Both the position numbers and the translations under genes were made by a program. This document shows, in pieces, positions 7,932 to 11,598 of a DNA stretch of 11,598 bases (position 1 is its first letter; every line of letters begins with the position of its first letter). The stretch comes from Limnohabitans sp. Rim8. GTDB lineage: Bacteria; Pseudomonadota; Gammaproteobacteria; Burkholderiales; Burkholderiaceae_C. The notes below the pieces were generated by a model. The model was not told where the DNA came from. It did no database searches and was given only the letters and a program-made list of their open reading frames with translations. The stretch spans positions 1-11,598 of the forward strand of contig CAMDXR010000069.1 of NCBI GenBank assembly GCA_945877725.1, given 5' to 3'.

Positions 7932-8584
7932 GCCGGGCTGGCCCCACGGTCTAGGCGGTAATGCGCCCCCGGCCCTTGCAACTGAACGTTATGGTGACTG
8001 GTCAAGACAATCGCACCCCCTTGCGCAAGGTGTTTTTGCATCAAGTCGCGGGTCGTGTCGGTCGCCAAAGCGTCCAAGCCCACCAGGGGTTCATCCAACA
8101 CCCACAAAGGGGCGGTGCTGGTCCGCAAACGCGCCAGCGCCACACCTTGGCGCTGCCCTTGCGACAACACACGCACCGGCAAGTGCGCCCGGCTTTTTAG
8201 GCCTTGAGCCTCCAAAGCTTGCAAAGCCTGCGCCTGCGTCAGGTGTAAGCCACCGATGTGGGCATCCATGCACAAGTTTTCACAGGCGCTCAGATCGGCT
8301 TTCAGCCCCAAAGCGTGGCCGATGTAATGCAACACCGAGCGATCGGGCCGGTGGATAGGTTCATCTTGAGAAGTCACATTTAAGGGATTTGACCAGTGGA
8401 CCTTGCCTTGAGCGGCTGGGGCCAAACCACACAAAATACGCAACAAACTGGTTTTGCCGCACCCATTGCCGCCCTCAATGTGCAGCCAGTGGCCCGGGGC
8501 AACGGAAAAGCTCACGCTATCGAACAAGGTTCGATGGGCCTTTTGGCAGGCCAAGTCCATCGCTTTCAGTACCCAAGACGCCAT
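7928..8584 (-). CDS. ccmA: Heme exporter ATP-binding protein CcmA
   Basis: Cytoplasmic ABC ATPase that drives holo-CcmE release from the CcmABCD complex. The 218-residue protein has the Walker A motif GGNGCGKTS (38-46), an ABC signature read here as LSQGQRQG (140-147), Walker B PLWVLDEP (159-166), the D-loop GLD, and the switch histidine in TSHH (195-198). The usual signature is LSxGQ, so this variant fits. First gene of the ccm operon. The RBS is only a weak GGAAAG about 8 bases upstream. About 44 bases upstream of the ATG is the centre of a perfect inverted repeat overlapping the likely promoter, so repression or activation there would control all nine ccm genes. Confidence 0.95.
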   Translation of the reverse strand: MASWVLKAMDLACQKAHRTLFDSVSFSVAPGHWLHIEGGNGCGKTSLLRILCGLAPAAQGKVHWSNPLNVTSQDEPIHRPDRSVLHYIGHALGLKADLSACENLCMDAHIGGLHLTQAQALQALEAQGLKSRAHLPVRVLSQGQRQGVALARLRTSTAPLWVLDEPLVGLDALATDTTRDLMQKHLAQGGAIVLTSHHNVQLQGPGAHYRLDRGASPA

Positions 8585-8613
8585 CGCGGGCTTTCCGGTC
8601 GGTTAAAGACAAA

Positions 8614-8643
8614 ACAAAGTGTAACGCTGGATTGACACTTTGT
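8614..8643. promoter_or_regulatory. Candidate PpsR/CrtJ-type operator upstream of ccmA
   Basis: A perfect inverted repeat, ACAAAGTGT (8614-8622) and ACACTTTGT (8635-8643), separated by 12 bases. The core TGTAACGCTGGATTGACA (8620-8637) fits TGT-N12-ACA, the binding pattern of the PpsR/CrtJ repressors of photosynthesis genes. It covers the best ccmA promoter candidate. The symmetry is directly visible; the identity of the binding protein is inferred from the pattern and nearby photosynthesis genes. Confidence 0.55.
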
Positions 8644-8646
8644 CTC
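8618..8646 (-). promoter_or_regulatory. Candidate sigma70 promoter of the ccm operon
   Basis: On the minus strand, GAGACA (8646-8641, 4/6 to the -35 consensus) and TACACT (8623-8618, 4/6 to the -10 consensus) are 17 bases apart. The start would be near 8611, about 27 bases before the ccmA ATG. Both hexamers are weak matches. The case rests on spacing, position and overlap with the inverted repeat. Confidence 0.35.
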
Positions 8647-8762
8647 CGCAATGCCCCGGATAAAGCGGGTAAATCAGGGTAAGCCCGAAGCTGCCAAGTT
8701 CCGTCGAACCCAAGACCGACCCCAAAGTCTGGCCTGTCCTTTGCTCAAACCGTCACTTTCCG

Positions 8763-8776
8763 ACCGCCATGGCGGT
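8763..8776. repeat. Perfect 14-bp palindrome
   Basis: ACCGCCATGGCGGT is its own reverse complement. It lies in the gene-free stretch between ccmA and the HiPIP gene, 24 bases from the centre of the terminator palindrome at 8801-8814, with which it shares CCGCC/GGCGG arms. It could be a second hairpin of the HiPIP transcript end or a protein site; nothing in the sequence decides this. Confidence 0.5.
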
Positions 8777-8793
8777 GAGCCTCAAGTGAGCAC

Positions 8794-8819
8794 AAAAAAA
8801 CCGCCCTAGGGCGGTTTTT
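8794..8819 (-). terminator. Rho-independent terminator of the HiPIP gene, possibly bidirectional
   Basis: CCGCCCTAGGGCGG (8801-8814) is a perfect GC-rich palindrome flanked by seven A (8794-8800) and five T (8815-8819). Read on the minus strand it is a hairpin followed by a run of seven T, downstream of the HiPIP stop. The flanking A and T runs also make it competent on the plus strand. It should insulate the HiPIP transcript from the ccm operon, which is transcribed in the same direction. Confidence 0.9.
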
Positions 8820-8824
8820 GGGAG

Positions 8825-8844
8825 GAACCCGGTCGAGCGGGTTC
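8825..8844 (-). other. Hairpin in the HiPIP 3' untranslated region
   Basis: GAACCCG (8825-8831) and CGGGTTC (8838-8844) form a perfect 7-bp stem with a 6-base loop, between the HiPIP stop codon and the terminator. No T-run follows, so it is more likely an RNA-stabilising stem than a terminator. Confidence 0.5.
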
Positions 8845-8847
8845 AAG

Positions 8848-8863
8848 TTGATGCGCGCATCAA
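8848..8863 (-). repeat. Perfect 16-bp palindrome over the HiPIP stop codon
   Basis: TTGATGCGCGCATCAA is self-complementary and contains the HiPIP TGA stop (8862-8860). In RNA it would fold into a stem at the end of the coding region, the first of a series of hairpins reaching to the terminator. Confidence 0.6.
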
Positions 8864-9186
8864 GCCTTTTTGGCCCAAGCCGAGCACCAGGCTTTGGCCG
8901 CAACTTGCTTGCCTGCAAACAAGGGGCAGCCACCGGCGGCAGCGCCTGCTTTGGCTTGGTACAAGGCGCAGTTGGCGCAATTGGAACCGGCTACAAATTT
9001 GGGAAACTTGGCTTTGTCGACTTTGGTGCCATCAGCTTTGTAAGCCAAAGCGGCGGCTTGCGGGTCTTTTTCGTCCACCATGGCTTGCGCAGTTGCCTCG
9101 CTCACAGCCATTACAGCTGTGGCGGCAGTGGCCATTTGCATCATGAAGACGCGGCGGTTAGAGGTTTTTGCAGAAAAACTGGACAT
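8860..9186 (-). CDS. High-potential iron-sulfur protein (HiPIP), Tat-exported
   Basis: Small periplasmic [4Fe-4S] electron carrier. In several purple bacteria, including Rubrivivax gelatinosus, HiPIP carries electrons from cytochrome bc1 to the photosynthetic reaction centre. The 108-residue precursor has a twin-arginine signal (SNRRVFMM, Arg11-Arg12), a hydrophobic Ala/Met-rich core and a probable cleavage site ATAQA/MVDE after residue 35. The mature part of about 73 residues holds the four cluster cysteines Cys70, Cys73, Cys87 and Cys101 (C-x2-C-x13-C-x13-C), the HiPIP spacing. ATG at 9186 was chosen, with AAGGA 9 bases upstream; a longer open frame from 9231 would place 15 residues before the Tat signal. 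Flanked by a strong terminator and a divergent promoter region, so probably monocistronic. Confidence 0.93.
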   Translation of the reverse strand: MSSFSAKTSNRRVFMMQMATAATAVMAVSEATAQAMVDEKDPQAAALAYKADGTKVDKAKFPKFVAGSNCANCALYQAKAGAAAGGCPLFAGKQVAAKAWCSAWAKKA

Positions 9187-9229
9187 GGAAATTTCCTTAA
9201 AGGTGCAATCAAAAAATACTAAGCAGTTC

Positions 9230-9258
9230 ATTGTGTGCCAGATCAGTCACTTTGTCAT
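9230..9258 (-). promoter_or_regulatory. Candidate sigma70 promoter of the HiPIP gene
   Basis: On the minus strand ATGACA (9258-9253, 5/6 to TTGACA) and CACAAT (9235-9230, 4/6 to TATAAT) are exactly 17 bases apart. Transcription would start near 9223 and give a leader of about 37 bases before the ATG at 9186. A reasonable but unproven match. Confidence 0.45.
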
Positions 9259-9308
9259 TTTTTTAGTGATACCCGAGCAAATCACACAGGAAAGCCCTAG
9301 GGTGGTCA

Positions 9309-9337
9309 TGTCAACCAGAATGGACAGGTCCATGTCA
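9309..9337. promoter_or_regulatory. Candidate PpsR/CrtJ-type site between HiPIP and nnrU
   Basis: TGTCAACCAGAATGGACA (9309-9326) fits TGT-N12-ACA. Read on the minus strand it becomes TGT-N9-TTGACA, the form also seen upstream of ccmA and bchI. It overlaps a second palindrome, ATGGAC-AG-GTCCAT (9320-9333), and a second TGTCA half-site at 9333-9337, 24 bases after the first. It lies in the 195-base divergent region and could serve HiPIP, nnrU-bciB or both. The binding protein is inferred. Confidence 0.45.
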
Positions 9338-9381
9338 GAATGCAAGCCATATTGCCACCCCCCATAAACAAAGGTTTACCC

Positions 9382-9972
9382 ATGCTGCAAATGTTGATCG
9401 GACTGATCCTCTTTTTGGGTATTCATGCCCTCCAAAGTCTGGCCCCGCAATGGCGCAAGCAACTGATTAACCGCTGGGGAGCTTTGGGTTTTAAAGGCAT
9501 TTACAGCGTCATCTCATTGTTGGGTTTGATCTTACTGGTGCAGGGCTACGCCCTGGCCAGAATGGACCCCGTGGCCCTTTGGACGCCTCCACGCGGCATG
9601 CAGCACGCTACCATTTTGTTGATGTGGGTGGCGATGGTGTTGTTGGTGGCGGCCTATGTGCCCGGCAACCAGATCAAGGCCAAACTGCGCCACCCCATGA
9701 CTTTGTCGGTCAAAGTCTGGGCCTTGGGGCATTTGTTGTCGAACGGCAATTTGGCCGATGTGCTGCTGTTTGGCGGGTTCTTAATCTGGTCTGTGTTGGT
9801 GTTTCGTGCTGCCCGCAAGCGTGACCGCTCCAACATGCACTCAGCACCCCAAGGTACCTTGGTGGGCAGTTTGTTGGCCTTGGCTTTGGGCACGGGAGTC
9901 TGGGCTGCTTTTTTAATGGGAGGCTTGCACCTTTGGCTGATCGGCGTCTTGCCTTTCACGCGCGCAGGCTGA
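9382..9972 (+). CDS. NnrU-family integral membrane protein
   Basis: A 196-residue polytopic membrane protein. NnrU proteins were named from denitrification gene clusters, and the family is related to the plant/cyanobacterial heme-containing 15-cis-zeta-carotene isomerase Z-ISO; the biochemical role of bacterial members is not settled. Hydrophobic segments lie at about 3-20, 38-58, 75-93, 112-142 and 160-192. Family-like features are FLGIHALQSL at the N-terminus, GMQHATILLMWVA, and LRHPMTLSVKVWALGHLLSNGNLADVLLFGG. Candidate heme-ligand histidines are His15, His75, His104, His117 and His183. ATG at 9382 is chosen over an in-frame start at 9340, because AAAGG lies about 7 bases upstream and hydrophobicity begins there. 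Only 13 bases separate it from bciB, so the two are probably co-transcribed and it may act in pigment metabolism. Confidence 0.85.
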   Translation: MLQMLIGLILFLGIHALQSLAPQWRKQLINRWGALGFKGIYSVISLLGLILLVQGYALARMDPVALWTPPRGMQHATILLMWVAMVLLVAAYVPGNQIKAKLRHPMTLSVKVWALGHLLSNGNLADVLLFGGFLIWSVLVFRAARKRDRSNMHSAPQGTLVGSLLALALGTGVWAAFLMGGLHLWLIGVLPFTRAG

Positions 9973-9985
9973 AAGCAGGTTGCCA

Positions 9986-11233
9986 GTGAACCCGATGATC
10001 GCCCCAGAAGAGTCGGTGCCTGCACGTAAGCTTTGTACCGATTGCGGTCTCTCGCGTACCCAAGACCCCAAGCGTTGTGGTCAGGCCTGTCAGTTCATTC
10101 AGCCTGACTACCCACTGCTGGAGCAACGTGTGCATGGGCGTCAGCGCCAGCAACAAACCGCGCAGCCAGATGAGTTGTTTTTTGGCCCCTACCAACAAAT
10201 TCTGAGTGCCCGCATGGACCCGCCACTGGGGGGCGCCCAGTGGACGGGCATCACCACCCGCTTGGCCGAAGTGCTGCTCGAAAAAGGCCTGGTGGACGCC
10301 GTGATTGCCATGGCCGCCGACCCCAAAGACCGTTGGCGGCCCCGCCCCGTGGTGGTCACCCGCGCCCAAGACATGCAGCAGTGCCGGGGCATGCGCATGG
10401 GCTATGCCCCCTTGCTCAGTTTGGTGGAACCGGCGCTGGCAGAAGGCCACAAGCGGCTGGCCGTGATTGGAATCCCCTGCCAGATTTACGCGCTTCGGGC
10501 CATTCAGCCCCAACTGGAGCGCGAGCAAGGCCTACAGCAGTTGTATGTGATTGGCACCCCTTGCTCGGACAACACCACGACAGAGAATTTTCACCAGTTT
10601 CTGGGCCTGATTTCGGACCGTCCACAAGACATCAGCTATGTCGAGTTTCGGGCCGATTACAAGGTCGAGGTGCGCACCGACCAGGGCGAAAAACGCCTGA
10701 TTCCGTTTTTGAACCTGCCGCTGTCCACCCTGCCGCCGGACTTTTTCCCGCTCACCTGCCGCACTTGTGTGGACTACACCAATGTGCTGTCGGACATCAC
10801 GGTGGGCTATATGGGCGGACATGGCCAGCAATGGTTGTTGGTGCGCAACGAACGCGGCCAAGCCCTGTTGGACGGTCTGAAAGACCAATTGGTGACCAGC
10901 ACCCCTATTAGCCGAGGCAAGCGCGACGGGCCGGTACGCGGTTTCATGGCCAACACCGAACGGGCCGCCGGGGGCTTGCCCTTGCGCCGCATGCCCGCAT
11001 GGATCAAGCCCTTGGTGAACTGGCTGATGCCGCGTGTTGGCCCTCGTGGTCTGGAGTTTGCCCGCGCCAGGGTCGAGATGAAGGCCATTGAGTCCATCCT
11101 GCATCTGCGGCGTGAAGCCCCGGCACGGATCAAAAACATGTTGCCAAGGCATGTTTGGGACTTGGCCGCACGTTACGGCCTGAAACCGGAAAGCGAAAGC
11201 GCACACGCATCTCCCAAAAACACCAAGCTGTAA
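9986..11233 (+). CDS. bciB: 3,8-divinyl (proto)chlorophyllide a 8-vinyl reductase, FrhB/F420-family type (BciB)
   Basis: Iron-sulfur flavoprotein that reduces the C8 vinyl group of divinyl (proto)chlorophyllide to ethyl, using reduced ferredoxin; a cytoplasmic step of bacteriochlorophyll synthesis. The 415-residue protein belongs to the coenzyme F420 hydrogenase/dehydrogenase beta-subunit family. The N-terminal cluster motif has Cys17, Cys20, Cys31 and Cys35. Other conserved points are GGAQWTGI, GIPCQIYALR (Cys165), GTPCSDN (Cys193), CRTCVDYTNVLSDITVGYMG (Cys258, Cys261) and GPRGLEFAR. GTG at 9986 is preferred because AGG lies 6 bases upstream; TTG 9980 and ATG 9995 are in-frame alternatives. 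BciB fits better than FrhB of methanogens, given these motifs and bchI next door. The last sense codon and stop lie inside a 14-bp repeat that continues into the bchI promoter. Confidence 0.87.
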   Translation: MNPMIAPEESVPARKLCTDCGLSRTQDPKRCGQACQFIQPDYPLLEQRVHGRQRQQQTAQPDELFFGPYQQILSARMDPPLGGAQWTGITTRLAEVLLEKGLVDAVIAMAADPKDRWRPRPVVVTRAQDMQQCRGMRMGYAPLLSLVEPALAEGHKRLAVIGIPCQIYALRAIQPQLEREQGLQQLYVIGTPCSDNTTTENFHQFLGLISDRPQDISYVEFRADYKVEVRTDQGEKRLIPFLNLPLSTLPPDFFPLTCRTCVDYTNVLSDITVGYMGGHGQQWLLVRNERGQALLDGLKDQLVTSTPISRGKRDGPVRGFMANTERAAGGLPLRRMPAWIKPLVNWLMPRVGPRGLEFARARVEMKAIESILHLRREAPARIKNMLPRHVWDLAARYGLKPESESAHASPKNTKL

Positions 11234-11269
11234 ACCTCAAACTGTAAACTTCGAACTGTAAATTTAACT
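11228..11269 (+). repeat. Three 14-bp tandem units with TGTAA half-sites before bchI
   Basis: CTGTAAACCTCAAA (11228), CTGTAAACTTCGAA (11242) and CTGTAAATTTAACT (11256) follow each other without gaps. All share CTGTAAA, so TGTAA recurs every 14 bases. The first copy includes the end of bciB. The third provides the left half of the TGT-N12-ACA element. Possible extra half-sites for a regulator. Confidence 0.75.
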
Positions 11270-11274
11270 TGACA
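11257..11274. promoter_or_regulatory. Candidate PpsR/CrtJ-type operator upstream of bchI
   Basis: TGTAAATTTAACTTGACA fits TGT-N12-ACA, the pattern bound by PpsR/CrtJ at bch and crt promoters. It contains the -35 hexamer of the bchI promoter, the position expected for repression by occlusion. The right side, TTGACACTTTGT (11269-11280), is identical to 8632-8643 upstream of ccmA. Confidence 0.65.
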
Positions 11275-11297
11275 CTTTGTTGGGTCTTTTGGATGAT
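11269..11297 (+). promoter_or_regulatory. Candidate sigma70 promoter of bchI
   Basis: TTGACA (11269-11274, 6/6) and GATGAT (11292-11297, 4/6 to TATAAT) are separated by exactly 17 bases. Transcription would begin near 11304, about 23 bases before the bchI ATG. bchI can therefore be transcribed independently of nnrU-bciB. Confidence 0.6.
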
Positions 11298-11326
11298 CCC
11301 CTGAGTACAGCTTTCCGGAACGCCCC

Positions 11327-11598
11327 ATGGCACTGACCTTCCCTTTTGCGGCCATTGTTGGTCAAGACGAAATGACACTGGCCATTCAGGTGGTGGCCGT
11401 AGACCCTAGCATTGGCGGCGTGCTGGTGCTGGGGGACCGTGGCACCGGCAAATCAACCGCCGTGCGCGCCCTGGCCGACTTATTGCCGCCCATCAAAGTG
11501 GTCAAGGGTTGCCCTTATCGCTGCGATCCCGACCAACCTGCCAGCGCTTGCCCGGTGTGCCAAGCCAGAGACCCCAAGGTCAAAACCGTGGTGGAACG
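11327..11598 (+). CDS. bchI: Magnesium chelatase subunit I BchI (3' end outside window)
   Basis: AAA+ ATPase subunit of magnesium chelatase. With BchD and BchH it inserts Mg2+ into protoporphyrin IX, the first committed step of bacteriochlorophyll synthesis, in the cytoplasm. Ninety codons are visible. They begin MALTFPFAAIVGQDEM, with the conserved FPF-x-AIVGQ start, the Walker A motif GDRGTGKST at about residues 36-44, and the Cys-rich insertion KGCPYRCDPD...CPVC typical of BchI/ChlI. ATG at 11327 has GGAA 8 bases upstream and matches the family N-terminus. The gene follows bciB in the same direction after 93 bases containing its own promoter and operator candidates. The frame is intact to the window edge, where it is cut. 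Confidence 0.96.
   Translation, partial: MALTFPFAAIVGQDEMTLAIQVVAVDPSIGGVLVLGDRGTGKSTAVRALADLLPPIKVVKGCPYRCDPDQPASACPVCQARDPKVKTVVE

Noticed and set aside
8632..8664. Plus-strand promoter TTGACA (8632) to GATAAA (8659) for a small RNA ending at the 8801 terminator
   Set aside because: The spacer is 21 bases, and at the normal 17 bases the -10 would be CCCGGA. The TTGACA is better explained as half of the inverted repeat.
8389..8682. Plus-strand frame running from within ccmA into the intergenic region
   Set aside because: It overlaps the Walker A region of ccmA and the operator, has no recognisable domain and no clear RBS.
8745..8933. Minus-strand frame across the HiPIP 3' end and terminator
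   Set aside because: It crosses a strong terminator and overlaps HiPIP out of frame. The product is basic low complexity.
9309..9314. TTGACA on the minus strand as the HiPIP -35
   Set aside because: At 16-18 bases downstream there is no -10-like hexamer. The ATGACA/CACAAT pair at 9230-9258 is better.
1..11598. CRISPR array, tRNA/rRNA genes, insertion sequences or transposase genes
   Set aside because: No regularly spaced repeats, cloverleaf, rRNA-like stretch or transposase motif was seen. The 14-bp repeat before bchI has no spacers and the 12-bp repeat in ccmI is coding.

Overview
The window looks like chromosomal DNA of a GC-rich betaproteobacterium carrying anoxygenic photosynthesis genes, probably of the Comamonadaceae (Limnohabitans/Rhodoferax/Rubrivivax type). 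The evidence is a Tat-exported high-potential iron-sulfur protein (HiPIP), an FrhB-type 8-vinyl reductase (BciB) and magnesium chelatase subunit I (BchI) next to a complete System I cytochrome c maturation operon. The genus is inferred from gene content and style, not from a search. The right end is probably the border of a photosynthesis gene cluster that continues past the window.

Layout. Positions 1-1197 (+) hold the 3' part of a two-domain chromate transporter gene, chrA. It converges on ccmABCDEFGHI, nine genes on the minus strand read from 8584 down to 1287. Six junctions overlap: five by 4 bases (ATGA) and H/I by one base (TGATG). B and C are 4 bases apart, and only ccmE-ccmF has a real gap (43 bases). 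Upstream of ccmA is a 275-base intergenic stretch with a perfect 9-bp inverted repeat covering the likely promoter, several palindromes and a strong terminator. Next is the HiPIP gene (8860-9186, minus). It is divergent from a plus-strand pair, an NnrU/Z-ISO-family membrane protein (9382-9972) and bciB (9986-11233), and bchI then starts at 11327 and runs off the window.

How the genes fit together. CcmABCDE load heme onto the periplasmic chaperone CcmE, CcmG/CcmH handle apocytochrome thiols, and CcmF/CcmH/CcmI ligate heme. This makes the c-type cytochromes (cytochrome bc1, reaction-centre cytochrome and others) that photosynthetic and respiratory electron transport require. HiPIP is a periplasmic electron carrier and in several purple bacteria donates to the reaction centre. 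BciB and BchI act in bacteriochlorophyll synthesis.

Most interesting observation. Three intergenic regions, upstream of ccmA, between HiPIP and nnrU, and upstream of bchI, each carry an 18-base element TGT-N9-TTGACA. This fits the TGT-N12-ACA pattern of the photosynthesis repressor PpsR/CrtJ. At ccmA and bchI the elements overlap plausible sigma70 promoters. This suggests that cytochrome c maturation, HiPIP and bacteriochlorophyll synthesis share one oxygen/light-responsive regulon. No wholly new system (defence, CRISPR, mobile element) was seen.
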